Below are positions 34,804 to 43,805 of a stretch of 64,000 nucleotides of DNA, piece by piece (position 1 is the stretch's first letter; the number at the start of each line of letters is the position of its first letter). A model generated the notes under the pieces. It saw nothing but the letters and a program-made list of their open reading frames with translations, ran no database searches and was not told the origin of the DNA. The stretch is from Campylobacter gracilis. Its GTDB lineage: Bacteria; Campylobacterota; Campylobacteria; Campylobacterales; Campylobacteraceae. The stretch is from NCBI RefSeq assembly GCF_001190745.1, contig NZ_CP012196.1:2108001-2172000 (forward strand), given 5' to 3'. Made by a program: the position numbers and the translations under genes.

Positions 34804-35634
34804 TTAGATTTTCCTCACCAGCTCGGGAATTATCGCTTCGAAATCCACCCCTTCGTATCCGTTGCGCTCATCGTCGCTCATCGTCTCTTTGATCGTGCTT
34901 ACGACGAAGTCCGCGGCGATGCGAACCGCCGTTTCCAGCGACTTGCCGCGCATTATCGCGCCGAAAGCTACGGCTGCGAAAATATCGCCGGTGCCGTTAA
35001 ATTTGACCGGCAGCAGCTCGTGAAAATACTCGTTCGTCCTGCCCGTGCGCGCATCGTAGCTGAAAACCCCACACTGATCGGCGATGTAGCCGATGCCCTT
35101 TAAAATAACCTGTCTAGCGCCCAGCTCTCGAAGCCTTGCAAGCAGATCCATGATGAAATCTTTATCTGCGTCCTCTCGGTACGGCACACCGGTGATCGCG
35201 CAGGCCTCGGTGATATTAGGCGTGATGACGTCGGCCTGGGCGCACAGAAGCGCCATCATGCGGGCAAAATCCTCGTTAAAGCCAGGATAAAACACGCCGT
35301 TATCACCCATACAAGGATCGACCAAAATGGTCTTGCCCGCGCCGCCGAAGCTCGCAAATAGCTCGCCCATAATCTCGATCTGTGCCGCCGAGCCCAAAAA
35401 GCCCGTATAGATGCCGTCAAACACCACTCCGCGGTCTTTCCAGTGCGCCATGATCGCGCGTATCTGCGAGCTTAGATCGCAAAAGGTATAGCCCGAAAAG
35501 CCCGTATGCATCGATAAAACCGCCGTAGGGATTACGCTGGTGCTCATTCCCATCGCGCTAAGTATCGGCAATGCAACGGTCAGCGAAACCTTGCCCACGC
35601 AGGATATATCTTGAACGGTAAGAACTTTTTTCAT
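34804..35634 (-). CDS. pdxY: Pyridoxal/pyridoxamine kinase (PdxY-like)
   Basis: A 276-residue ribokinase-fold kinase that phosphorylates vitamin B6 vitamers. It begins VQDISCVGKVSLTVALPILS, has the TGFSGYTF and DGIYTGFLGS segments, VDPCMGDNGVFYPGF in the substrate loop and the anion-hole/catalytic motif FNGTGDIFAAV near residue 215. The ATG at 35634 follows AGGAATT; a GTG three bases earlier is the alternative. The gene stands alone, flanked by repeat-rich DNA. A pyridoxamine-specific or other B6 kinase label cannot be told from sequence. Confidence 0.9.
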   Translation of the reverse strand: MKKVLTVQDISCVGKVSLTVALPILSAMGMSTSVIPTAVLSMHTGFSGYTFCDLSSQIRAIMAHWKDRGVVFDGIYTGFLGSAAQIEIMGELFASFGGAGKTILVDPCMGDNGVFYPGFNEDFARMMALLCAQADVITPNITEACAITGVPYREDADKDFIMDLLARLRELGARQVILKGIGYIADQCGVFSYDARTGRTNEYFHELLPVKFNGTGDIFAAVAFGAIMRGKSLETAVRIAADFVVSTIKETMSDDERNGYEGVDFEAIIPELVRKI

Positions 35635-35811
35635 CACAATTCCTAAAATTTTTGGCTCTATTTTACCGCTATTTATATTAAAAAGGGGAATTTAAATAAA
35701 ATTTACTCTACGAATAGTCTAAATTTATAATATTTTTGGTGTTTTTCCGCTAAATTTTATCTCGGGTTCGCCGTAAATTCGGCGTATAAATTTAACAACA
35801 AAAGGTAAAAA

Positions 35812-36714
35812 ATGATAACCGCAAAGGCTCTTTACGCATCAGCTCGCCTTAGATCGCTGCCGCTTAGCGTCTCGGGCGTACTGCTCGGTAGCGGCGCAGC
35901 ATACGGCGCGGGCGTATTTAGAGCGGATATTTTCGCACTGGCGCTGCTTACGACGCTACTGTTTCAGGTACTAAGCGACTACGCCAACGACTACGGCGAC
36001 GCGGTAAAGGGCACCGACGACGAGGGCAGACTGGGGCCGCGTCGCGCGATACAAACGGGGCAGATGAGCGCGGCCGAGATGAAGCGCGTCATCGTCGCTA
36101 CGGCGCTACTTTCTGCATTTTCAAGCCTCGCGCTAAGCGTTTTGGCATTCGGCGAGCGGTTTTATCTCGTACTGCTGTTTTTGGCGCTGGGCGGTGCGTC
36201 GATATATGCGGCGATCCGCTACACCGTGGGCGCTAGAGCATACGGATACCTGGGGCTTGGCGACGTTTTCGTGTTTTTGTTTTTTGGACTACTAAGCGTG
36301 CTGGGCTCGTACTTTTTATACGCGCGTTCGCTCGATGCGGCGCTGCTGCTGCCTGCGTGTGCGTGCGGGATGCTAAGCACCGCCGTGCTAAATCTAAACA
36401 ACATGCGCGACATCCAAAACGACGCGCTCAAAGGCAAGCGCACGATCCCCGTTCGTATCGGACTGCGCGCCGCTAAGCGCTACCACTACGCGCTGATCGC
36501 GGGTGGAGCTAGCCTGATGCTTTGCTACTCGCTTTTGCGCGGCGAGCAGGGCGTAAAACTACTCTACGTAATTAGCTTTGCGCCGCTTGTGTGGCACCTA
36601 TTTTTCGTCTTAAAAGTGCGGGAGTGTCGCGACTTCGACGGGCAGCTAAAGGTCGTCGCGCTATGCACGTTTGCGATGTCGGCGCTGTTTTTCGTCGGGG
36701 AAATTTTGGGCTAA
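35812..36714 (+). CDS. menA: UbiA-family prenyltransferase, menaquinone pathway (MenA-like)
   Basis: A 300-residue membrane prenyltransferase with about eight to nine helices. The two Asp-rich motifs that bind Mg-prenyl diphosphate are present: NDYGDAVKGTDDEGRLGPRR near residue 62 and NNMRDIQNDALKGKRT near 200. The first motif is closest to MenA, which prenylates 1,4-dihydroxy-2-naphthoate. Campylobacter use the futalosine pathway, where the equivalent prenyl step is by a related UbiA enzyme, so substrate identity is inferred. AAAAGGTAA is the ribosome site before ATG. Confidence 0.88.
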   Translation: MITAKALYASARLRSLPLSVSGVLLGSGAAYGAGVFRADIFALALLTTLLFQVLSDYANDYGDAVKGTDDEGRLGPRRAIQTGQMSAAEMKRVIVATALLSAFSSLALSVLAFGERFYLVLLFLALGGASIYAAIRYTVGARAYGYLGLGDVFVFLFFGLLSVLGSYFLYARSLDAALLLPACACGMLSTAVLNLNNMRDIQNDALKGKRTIPVRIGLRAAKRYHYALIAGGASLMLCYSLLRGEQGVKLLYVISFAPLVWHLFFVLKVRECRDFDGQLKVVALCTFAMSALFFVGEILG

Positions 36715-37248
36715 ATTTAAATGCCGCGCAGATAAAATTTACGTCGGCACCGCAGCAAAGTCCTCTCACGCAAAAGCGCTTTGTGCGAGTTCTCCTAATC
36801 TTGCAATCAACCTGCTTGTCGCACAGCAAAGCGTCTGCGGCAAGCTCGCTCAATGAAAACGTCCATAGCATATCCCTGTCCGCCTGATGGCTACTGCAAT
36901 AAAATTTAAGGGGCAAACTCTAGATCTCCGCGCCGTCTTGTATCGTTAAATTAAGCGAGCATACCGCTCTTAAGTCCATACAAGCCCCATCACACCACGC
37001 TTTAATTGCCGTTTAACGGCAGGTCGCCCGCCTTTTGCGTCAAATTTAAAAACTAGAGCATTAATGCTACAAAAGGCCCGCGTGTTTGGCGCGGTAGGTT
37101 TTGTGCTTATTGCACGGCGACAGTTCGCACCGCAAACGCTGCTTTAGCCCTACTTTTGAGCCCTCGCGCCACTAGAATTTTACTAAATTTTACGCACTGC
37201 CTCTTTGAAACGACGCTTGCGAAACCATATCTTTCTGCGCACAGCTCC
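36715..37248. other. Intergenic, no gene supported
   Basis: Mixed-composition DNA between convergent genes with scattered A/T words. Open frames at about 36570-36916 are shadows or run into repeat words. Confidence 0.5.
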
Positions 37249-37536
37249 CTAAAACTCGAAGCAATTTTGCACGTTGCTTAGAACTTCGCAATCGCAATAC
37301 CTGCCGTTTTGCTCGCAAAAGTCCAAAACCGCCGTCTCGTTCGGCATGCGGCGAGCTCGCAAAAACTCCAGCGTGAGCCTATGCGTGCCGTCGCAGCCAC
37401 GATGCGCCAAGCCCTCGCCTAAGAACTCAAATAGCCGTTCAAACTCCGCCCTACTCATCGGCAGGCTCTTTTCAAATGCATCTCACTGCCGCTGCGCCGC
37501 GAACTTTTTGAGTTCCTTTTTTCTGGATTTTTCCAC
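37249..37536 (-). pseudogene. DUF2695 protein gene interrupted by an in-frame TGA
   Basis: The downstream part (37249-37458) encodes 69 residues with the DUF2695 signature: a Cys/Asp/His segment HRGCDGTHRLTLEFL, then VLDFCEQNGRYCDCEVLSNV. DUF2695 proteins are small cytoplasmic proteins of unknown function with a Cys-rich C-terminal core. In the same frame, a GTG at 37536 with AAAGGAG upstream opens VEKSRKKELKKFAAQRQ, which is followed by TGA at 37483-37485 and then DAFEKSLPMSRAEF. That reads as one 95-residue protein broken at codon 18. The internal ATG at 37458 has no good ribosome site. A CGA to TGA transition would explain it. Confidence 0.65.
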
Positions 37537-37861
37537 TATTTCTCCTTTGCTGCGCCGCCTTGCCGCACGGATATCCTTTGGATGCATTAACCTCATACCC
37601 GTCGTCCCCCGCCCTCAAGCGGGATGCAAATTTCATCCAAACCGTGCGCTAGCTCGTCTATACCGAAATAACGCTTATTAATTTTAGCAGAGCGAAATTA
37701 TAGCAAAAGCAGAGCGCGAAATCGCAAATCCGATGATTAAATTTTATCTAGAATAAAGAGCTATGTTTTCGGCTAAATTTTACCGTACCGAGGGATAAAA
37801 TTTGCCGAATTCGGATGAAATTCTATCGAGTAGATGTGTAGAATTTGACCATAAACTAAAA
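37537..37861. other. Intergenic, no gene seen
   Basis: A/T words and a GC-rich block near 37550-37650; nothing recognised. Confidence 0.45.
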
Positions 37862-37892
37862 CAAAAGCGGCCGCGCTCGAAATACGGCCGCT
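37862..37892 (-). terminator. Terminator of the first arylsulfate sulfotransferase gene
   Basis: 8-bp stem AGCGGCCG/CGGCCGCT with an 11-base loop, followed on the minus strand by TTTTGTTTTAG, about 15 bases past the stop. Confidence 0.85.
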
Positions 37893-37905
37893 AAATTTTA
37901 AAATT

Positions 37906-39753
37906 TTACTTCTCAAACGCTTTTTCTAGGCTAAACGGAAACGCCTGATAGCCCATCGCGTTGGTCATTTTTATCTCGATTGACGGCTCTTTTGCGCCCC
38001 ATTCAAACTCGTTGATGTGAGGGCTAGGCACGCCGACCGGGCGGCCTTTGGCGATGTCAAACTGCATGCCCGCGACCGCGGAGTAAACCATCACGCTATC
38101 AAGGTCGTCTTGATACTGCGCTAGCGAAGTGACCGAGCTGTACCACTCGCTGCCGCGCTGTTTGCCGTACTCCCAGACTTGCTCGACGGTTTTAGCTTTT
38201 TCGTCGATTTTATAGACGACCGCGCGGGAGTATTTCATACCCGCCATCGCAGGCTGCTCCATGCCGCGGGTGTCGCCGTTGTCAAAGACGGTGAGATACA
38301 CTACGCCCTTTTTGGACTTGCTATCGATGCGAAATGCCGTATGTTGCGTCCACTGCCAGTCAAATCCGCCCTTCTCGCTCTCATATCCCGGGCATTTTGA
38401 GTACTCGTCCTCGCAGACGATCTTTTTGCCGTCTTTATCTACGGGTTGAAGCAAAAAGCCCTTAAATTCGTCCTTCCAGCCCTTGTGCGCGCCCATTATC
38501 CATTTGATCTTTTTGTCGCGGCCGATCTTGATGACGGCGTCTTGGTGGCGGCTGGAGATGATGATGCTATCGTCGCTTGGATCATAATCCACGCTATTTA
38601 CGTGCGCCCAGTTGCGTCCGGGGCCCGAGCCCACGATGTCGCCCCATTTTTCGTTCGTATCCATCGCGGCTAGCTCGTCCGTGCTCGCGGTATGACCAGC
38701 CTTGCTAGCGTCGATATTTAGGCACACCGCGCCCTGATCGAGCGTTTTTAGCACGATATCGCGGTACGGATCTAAAATTTCATACAGCCTAAAATCATCC
38801 ACGACGTTGCCGTCTCTATCGACCTCGACGATGACGTCGCGCACGGTGCGGACGTTTTTGCCGTCGGCGCGTTTATAGTTGGCGTTTGCCGCGCGTAGGA
38901 AATAGTGTCCGTTTTGCGCAACGTCCATAGAGTGCGAGAAGTCGTTGTAGCTCGCAGGTAGCTCGCGGTTAAAGATTTCTCGTCCCATTATGTCGTATTT
39001 GGCGTATCTTTGGCCGTATCCCCACGTCATCGCGCCGTCGTCGTTTTGCTTAAAGCCCATCATGACGCCTGCGGAAAAAGGCTGCTTGAGGTCGTAAATT
39101 TTACTCGGCTCCAGATACCAGCGCACTTCGCCTTTGGTGTCTAGGATGAAGTTATTGGGGCTGTAGTTCCACTCGATCGCGCCGCCTGCGGGGTTGTTCC
39201 ACACGACTTTGGTGCCCTTGCCCGTTTTATTTACGAAGTTATTTACGTAGTAGAGGCGGTTTGCAAATTTCGCGCTCGGAGCCTTTACGACTTCGATTTT
39301 ATCAAACAGCGCGCCCTTTTGAGACGGCATGCCCGAGCTTTCTAGATAAATCGCGGGCGCGTAAATTTTATAGGTTTCTTTTATGTGTTCGGTTTGACCC
39401 TTATAAATTTTATCATACTCGACCTCGACGGTGTTTTGATAGTCAGGGTAAAGTCCAAAAACAGGGATTCCGCCGTGCGTACGCAGATGCTTATCGGCGA
39501 CTTTATAGCTGATAACCTGACCACCCGGCTTTGGTACGATAGTGACTTTCGCGTTTGCTAGCGTGTAGCCGCCGTTTTTGATCACCGCCGTTAGAGGCGC
39601 GATGTCGTATGGGTTTACGACTACTTCGCCGATCTTGCCCGGGATGCCGTAGTCGATGTGTGCGCCGCTAGGTCCGCCGATAGCCAGTGCAGCCGTGCTT
39701 AGACCGCCTAAAAGCGCCGCAGCTAGCGCAAATGAGGAAAGAGTTCGCTTCAT
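37906..39753 (-). CDS. astA: Arylsulfate sulfotransferase (paralogue 1)
   Basis: A 615-residue periplasmic enzyme with a signal peptide (cleavage near residue 24, ALA). It transfers sulfate from aryl sulfate esters to phenols by way of a sulfohistidine. Active-site segments match E. coli AssT: SHSMDV, WAHVNSVDYDPSDDSIIISSRHQ with the His-X-Asn and Arg at the right spacing (16 residues after Asn) and the catalytic His in DWQWTQHTAF. A Cys pair (VCEDEYSKC) sits about a dozen residues before that His, matching the single structural disulfide of AssT. A beta-propeller fold is expected. dsbL-dsbI start 235 bases away in the opposite direction. A second paralogue lies at 48.7-50.5 kb. Confidence 0.92.
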   Translation of the reverse strand: MKRTLSSFALAAALLGGLSTAALAIGGPSGAHIDYGIPGKIGEVVVNPYDIAPLTAVIKNGGYTLANAKVTIVPKPGGQVISYKVADKHLRTHGGIPVFGLYPDYQNTVEVEYDKIYKGQTEHIKETYKIYAPAIYLESSGMPSQKGALFDKIEVVKAPSAKFANRLYYVNNFVNKTGKGTKVVWNNPAGGAIEWNYSPNNFILDTKGEVRWYLEPSKIYDLKQPFSAGVMMGFKQNDDGAMTWGYGQRYAKYDIMGREIFNRELPASYNDFSHSMDVAQNGHYFLRAANANYKRADGKNVRTVRDVIVEVDRDGNVVDDFRLYEILDPYRDIVLKTLDQGAVCLNIDASKAGHTASTDELAAMDTNEKWGDIVGSGPGRNWAHVNSVDYDPSDDSIIISSRHQDAVIKIGRDKKIKWIMGAHKGWKDEFKGFLLQPVDKDGKKIVCEDEYSKCPGYESEKGGFDWQWTQHTAFRIDSKSKKGVVYLTVFDNGDTRGMEQPAMAGMKYSRAVVYKIDEKAKTVEQVWEYGKQRGSEWYSSVTSLAQYQDDLDSVMVYSAVAGMQFDIAKGRPVGVPSPHINEFEWGAKEPSIEIKMTNAMGYQAFPFSLEKAFEK

Positions 39754-39987
39754 CTTATTCTCCTTTGAATTGATTTGATATCGTAATTTTAATCAACCTC
39801 GCTAACGTAGAAATCACGCGTTTATTAAAACTTGCTTAATTGTAAAAAATAATTTCAAATTTTATCTTTTGTGCCAAAATTTAGTCGAAATTTTATAAAT
39901 TTAATCTAAAATTTATCTTAGCGTGAGTTCTGCGGCGGCGAGAGAATATAAAATTAACGCAAACAAAATCATTTTAAGGAGCATTCC

Positions 39988-40644
39988 ATGAACCTACTTT
40001 CTAAATTTAGCAAAGGCTTTTTAGCCGTAGTGATGTTTGGCGCCCTTAGCGCGTCAGCATTTACCGAGGGCGAGGACTACGTAAAGCTGCAAAAGCCGCT
40101 ATCAGTGGAGCAAAACACGCTAGTTAAGGTCTTTAGCTACGCATGCCCGTTTTGCTACAAATACGACAAAACCGTCACGCCGAAGGTCGTAGAAAAGGTC
40201 GCGGGGCTAAAATACGTACCGTTTCATTTAAAAACCAAGGGCGAATACGGCGAGGCAGCGAGTAAAATTTTTGCCGTCTTAGCCGTGATGGACGAGGAAA
40301 AGGGCGTGAGCCTGCTGGATGAAAACTCGCTGTTTAAAAAGGCGAAATTTGCCTACTATAAAGCATATCACGATCAAAAGCAACGCTGGAACGACGGCAA
40401 GGACGAGGCTGCGTTTTTAAAGACGGGGCTTGATGCGGCGGGTATCAGCGAGGCGGATTATCAAAAGAAACTAGAAGATCCAAAGGTTGCCGAACTGCTT
40501 AAAAAATGGGACGAGAGCTACGACGTAGCCAAGATCCAGGGCGTGCCGGCGTTTGTCGTAAACGGCAAATACCTCATCATGACGAAGTCCATCAGCTCTA
40601 TCGACGGCATGGCGCAGCTAATTGAAGAGCTGCTTAAAAAATAG
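39988..40644 (+). CDS. dsbL: DsbA-family thiol oxidase, DsbL-like
   Basis: A 218-residue periplasmic thioredoxin-fold oxidase with a signal peptide (1-22, SASA). The active site is SYACPFCYKY, and the cis-Pro loop is IQGVPAFVVNGKYL. Short DsbA-like proteins next to a DsbB-like partner and an arylsulfate sulfotransferase form the AssT-DsbL-DsbI module of uropathogenic E. coli; here the dsbI-like gene follows 8 bases later and the astA gene is just upstream on the other strand. It likely oxidises the Cys pair of the sulfotransferases. TTAAGGAGC precedes the ATG. Confidence 0.9.
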   Translation: MNLLSKFSKGFLAVVMFGALSASAFTEGEDYVKLQKPLSVEQNTLVKVFSYACPFCYKYDKTVTPKVVEKVAGLKYVPFHLKTKGEYGEAASKIFAVLAVMDEEKGVSLLDENSLFKKAKFAYYKAYHDQKQRWNDGKDEAAFLKTGLDAAGISEADYQKKLEDPKVAELLKKWDESYDVAKIQGVPAFVVNGKYLIMTKSISSIDGMAQLIEELLKK

Positions 40645-40652
40645 GGCGCGGC

Positions 40653-41276
40653 ATGAAATTTGCGGAAAAAATAGCAAAATTCGCAGACAGCCGTCTGCCG
40701 TGGGCGATCCTCGTAGCGGTGAGCGTCGGACTCGTGGTGCTGGCGCATTCGCTGTTTCAAAACTACGTCTATATGCCGCCTTGCGAGCAGTGCGTCTATA
40801 TCCGCTTTGCATTTTTGTGCATGGCGCTAGGAGGGCTAGTCGCGATCATAAATCCCAAAAATTTACTTCTCGCGCTCGCGGGCTACCTGCTAGCCTTTTG
40901 GGGCGCAATCCAGGGCATAATGTATAGCGTAAAACTCGCCAAAATCCACGACGCCGTGCACGGAGACGAACCGTTTGGCGTACAGGGCTGCTCGACCGAG
41001 CCGCACTATCCGTTCGGCCTACCGCTTGAGCGGTGGGCGCCCGATTGGTTTTTGCCTACGGGCGACTGCGGCTACGACAGTCCGCTGGTGCCCGAGGGCG
41101 TCACGCTAAGCGGCTTTCAAAAGTATCTCGTGGATCTTTACGGGGACGGCTGGTACCTGATCCCATCAAGCAAATTTATGTCGATGGCCGACTGTACGCT
41201 GATCGGCTTTGGAGTCTGCTTCGTCGTGCTTGCCGCGATGTTTATTTGCAAAATTTTAACTCTGAAAAAAGCTTAA
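40653..41276 (+). CDS. dsbI: DsbB-family quinone-linked oxidase, DsbI-like
   Basis: A 207-residue membrane protein with four to five helices. The first periplasmic loop has the CEQC pair (PPCEQCVYIRFAF), matching the CXXC of DsbB, and the second loop has Cys in VQGCSTE and TGDCGYD, a second pair. It would reoxidise the adjacent DsbL and pass electrons to menaquinone. The ATG follows the dsbL stop by 8 bases, so the pair is one transcript, closed by a strong palindromic terminator. Confidence 0.9.
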   Translation: MKFAEKIAKFADSRLPWAILVAVSVGLVVLAHSLFQNYVYMPPCEQCVYIRFAFLCMALGGLVAIINPKNLLLALAGYLLAFWGAIQGIMYSVKLAKIHDAVHGDEPFGVQGCSTEPHYPFGLPLERWAPDWFLPTGDCGYDSPLVPEGVTLSGFQKYLVDLYGDGWYLIPSSKFMSMADCTLIGFGVCFVVLAAMFICKILTLKKA

Positions 41277-41301
41277 ATCGGTCTAAATTTAGACCGATTT
41301 T
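41275..41301 (+). terminator. Terminator after dsbI, overlapping the kinase promoter
   Basis: A 26-base perfect palindrome (41275-41300, arms AAATCGGTCT/AGACCGATTT around AAATTT) followed by T. It lies over the place where a -35 region for the kinase gene would be, so it may have a second role as an operator. Confidence 0.82.
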
Positions 41302-41303
41302 GC

Positions 41304-41309
41304 TATACT
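41304..41309 (+). promoter_or_regulatory. Candidate -10 for a leaderless histidine kinase mRNA
   Basis: TATACT ends 6 bases before the kinase ATG at 41316, with no Shine-Dalgarno between. A start point 7 bases after the -10 falls on the ATG itself. Confidence 0.5.
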
Positions 41310-41315
41310 CGCCGC

Positions 41316-42965
41316 ATGAGAGCCTTACGCGAACATAATTTTAAAATCTACTTCATCATCATTTTCGCGAGCCTTTTCGTGGTGCTTTTGGGCGTGAAAA
41401 ACTACGAGGACGCCAAGGCGCAGATCGTGGCGCTCGCGGATAAAAACAAGATCGCCGCTAGCGAAAATATGGTCGGGAATTTCTCGTTTTGGCTAGACGA
41501 GCGGCTGCACTCCCTGGTGCGCGCGGCTAAATTTATGCAAAACGCGGACGCGATACGAGACGACGAAAAGCTCGGCGGCTTCATACGTCTTTTTAAAGAA
41601 AACTCCGCAGAATTCGACGCCTTGCAGTTTTTGCGCGAGGATGGAGAAATTTTCGTAGACGGCAAAGAGCTAGGCGACGATGAAGCGATGCCAAAGAGCC
41701 TGCGCACGGGGCTTGTTTGGTTCGAGGAGACCAAAAGCACGCTCGCGCCTACGGTAAATTTTATGCAGCGCCATAAAACCTTAGGCGAGCCGACGCTAAA
41801 TTTATGCGTGCCCGTCATGGACAGCGGCTCGTTTGCGGGGGTGTTTTGCGGCGTGGTGAAGCTGCAAAACATACTAAAAAATATGGAAAAATTTAAACTC
41901 GCGCCCGATTCCTACGCCTTTATCGTCACTCACGGCGGCGAAATTTTAACCCCGATGAAAGATGCGGCGCTAAAAAAGCAGATCGAGGATAAATTTAAAG
42001 AGCTTTTTTTGCGAGGCGAAGATATCACGAGCCTAAATATCGGCTCGAATTTCATCTCCGTCGCAGAGATCCCCACGCTAAACTGGTTCATCGGTGCAGG
42101 CACCGATAACGAAAAGGAGCTAGCCGCGCTGCTTAACTCCGTGCTAAAAAACGCTCTCATCCTGCTTTTTGCGTTCGCGGCGCTGGCGCTCGTGGCAAAT
42201 TTCCTCCACAACTTTATGTACTCAAAAATCAAAAACCTGCAAGACGACTACGAGGCCCTGCTCAAGCACAAAGCGCGTATGAGCGAGGCGGGCGAGCTAA
42301 TCAGCGGCATAAATCATCAGTTTATCCAGCCGGTTAATTCGCTAAATTTGATGATCTCAAGCCTACTCATGCTGCAAAAGGACGGCAAGCTAGACGCCGC
42401 GACGCTAGAGCATATGCTGCAAAAAGGGCAGGCTGCGACCGTGCTTTTAAGCGATACGATCGAGATTTTTAGAAATTTTTACAAAAGCAGCGACAGCCCG
42501 CAAAAATTTAGCGTGCAGCGCTGCATAAAAGACCTACTAAAGCTCATGCACACCGAGCTTAGCAAGGCAAACGTCGCGGTAAGCTTGCGCGAGTTTAAAG
42601 ACGAAGAGGCCACGCAGCGCATGGGCATCGTGCAGCAAATTTTGCTCATCCTCATTCATAACGCCAAGGACGCGGTCGTGGAGCGATACAAAGAGCAGAT
42701 CGCCAAGCGGCAGGTTTTTTTGGACATCAAATTTGAAAACGGCACGTGCAAGATAGCCGTCACGGACTACGGAAGCGGCGTGAGCAAGGCGGCTCGGGAT
42801 AAAATTTTAACCCAGCCAAAAACTACCAAAAAGCAAGGAAGCGGCATCGGGCTGTATTTTGGCAAAAAGCTAGCAAACGAAAAGCTTTCAGGCGACATTA
42901 GGCTACTAAGCGCGGGCGATCCGACGACGTTTGAGCTGAGTTTTGAGATAAATTTAAAGGAGTGA
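41316..42965 (+). CDS. Sensor histidine kinase
   Basis: A 549-residue membrane kinase. Membrane helices at ~10-28 and ~278-298 flank a ~245-residue periplasmic sensor that looks like a double-Cache (dCACHE-type) fold; it contains Cys164 and Cys178, 13 residues apart. The HisKA motif GINHQFIQPVNSL has His334; N-box LILIHNAKDAVV, G1 VTDYGSGVS and G2 KQGSGIGLYFGK follow. It has no PAS domain. The cognate regulator starts one base after the stop. The position beside dsbL-dsbI and astA suggests it reads periplasmic sulfate esters or redox state (inference). There is no ribosome site; see the leaderless promoter entry. Confidence 0.93.
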   Translation: MRALREHNFKIYFIIIFASLFVVLLGVKNYEDAKAQIVALADKNKIAASENMVGNFSFWLDERLHSLVRAAKFMQNADAIRDDEKLGGFIRLFKENSAEFDALQFLREDGEIFVDGKELGDDEAMPKSLRTGLVWFEETKSTLAPTVNFMQRHKTLGEPTLNLCVPVMDSGSFAGVFCGVVKLQNILKNMEKFKLAPDSYAFIVTHGGEILTPMKDAALKKQIEDKFKELFLRGEDITSLNIGSNFISVAEIPTLNWFIGAGTDNEKELAALLNSVLKNALILLFAFAALALVANFLHNFMYSKIKNLQDDYEALLKHKARMSEAGELISGINHQFIQPVNSLNLMISSLLMLQKDGKLDAATLEHMLQKGQAATVLLSDTIEIFRNFYKSSDSPQKFSVQRCIKDLLKLMHTELSKANVAVSLREFKDEEATQRMGIVQQILLILIHNAKDAVVERYKEQIAKRQVFLDIKFENGTCKIAVTDYGSGVSKAARDKILTQPKTTKKQGSGIGLYFGKKLANEKLSGDIRLLSAGDPTTFELSFEINLKE

Positions 42966-42966
42966 G

Positions 42967-43659
42967 ATGCAAGAGCACTTAAAGCTGCTTAAAGACCTGA
43001 GCGTCCTCATCGTCGAGGACGACGAGATCGCAAGGGAGCTGCTAATAGGCGGGCTAAAGCCCTACTGCCTAAGCGTCTGGGGCGCGGCGGACGGGCTGGA
43101 GGGGCTGGAGCGCTTCAAAAAGCTAGCTCCCGTCGTCGTCATCACCGACATCCACATGTCCGCGATGAACGGCTTTGAGATGATGAAGGAGATGATACGC
43201 GTCAAACCCGCGCAAAAATTTATCGTCTTCACCTCCTACGACACCGACGACAACCTCATCAAGAGCATCGAGCACGGCGCGGCGTCGTTTCTAAAAAAGC
43301 CCGTCGATATCGCCGCGCTTTGCCGCCTGCTCGTGGCTCTAACCTACGAAAAGAACGAAAAGTTTGTGTGTCTGGGCCCGCAAACCAGCATAAATCTCGC
43401 CAAAGAAAAGATCTACAAGAACGGCGAGGAAATTTATCTATCTTTTTTGCAAAACAAGCTCTTTTGGCTCTTTGCATACAATCTAAACAAGCTCGTGAGC
43501 TATGAGATGATCGAGGAGTTCGTCTACGAGGGCGAGCAAACGAGCAAGGGCGCGATACAAAATGTCGTGCTGAGGCTGAAGCGGGAGCTGGGGGTTAAAT
43601 TTAAAAATATCAGTGAAAGCGGGTACATAATGCTAGACGAGGAGCAGGGCAAAATTTAA
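42967..43659 (+). CDS. OmpR/PhoB-like response regulator
   Basis: A 230-residue regulator. The receiver domain has acidic residues Asp18/Asp19, phosphoacceptor Asp61 (VVVITDIHM), Thr in VFTSYD and Lys in FLKKPVD near 113. The C-terminal half is a winged-helix DNA-binding domain (RLKRELGVKFKNISESGYIML ending, quoted in part: GVKFKNISESGYIML). GGAG at the end of the kinase gene supplies its ribosome site. It pairs with the kinase directly upstream. Confidence 0.92.
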   Translation: MQEHLKLLKDLSVLIVEDDEIARELLIGGLKPYCLSVWGAADGLEGLERFKKLAPVVVITDIHMSAMNGFEMMKEMIRVKPAQKFIVFTSYDTDDNLIKSIEHGAASFLKKPVDIAALCRLLVALTYEKNEKFVCLGPQTSINLAKEKIYKNGEEIYLSFLQNKLFWLFAYNLNKLVSYEMIEEFVYEGEQTSKGAIQNVVLRLKRELGVKFKNISESGYIMLDEEQGKI

Positions 43660-43805
43660 GCACAATATCCACAATTGAAAAAGCTTTTTAAAAATATATT
43701 TGTTAAAATTTTATCGCGATAAATTAGCGGTTAATATCGAGCTGGATTTATAAAACTTTAAAAATATATGATGTAATATTTCGTAAAATTTCTAAGGGGA
43801 TAATT

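Noticed and set aside
39774-39824. FNR-type site ahead of the first sulfotransferase (TTGAT and ATCAA words)
   Set aside because: The half-sites are about 12 bases apart rather than 4, so this does not fit the consensus.
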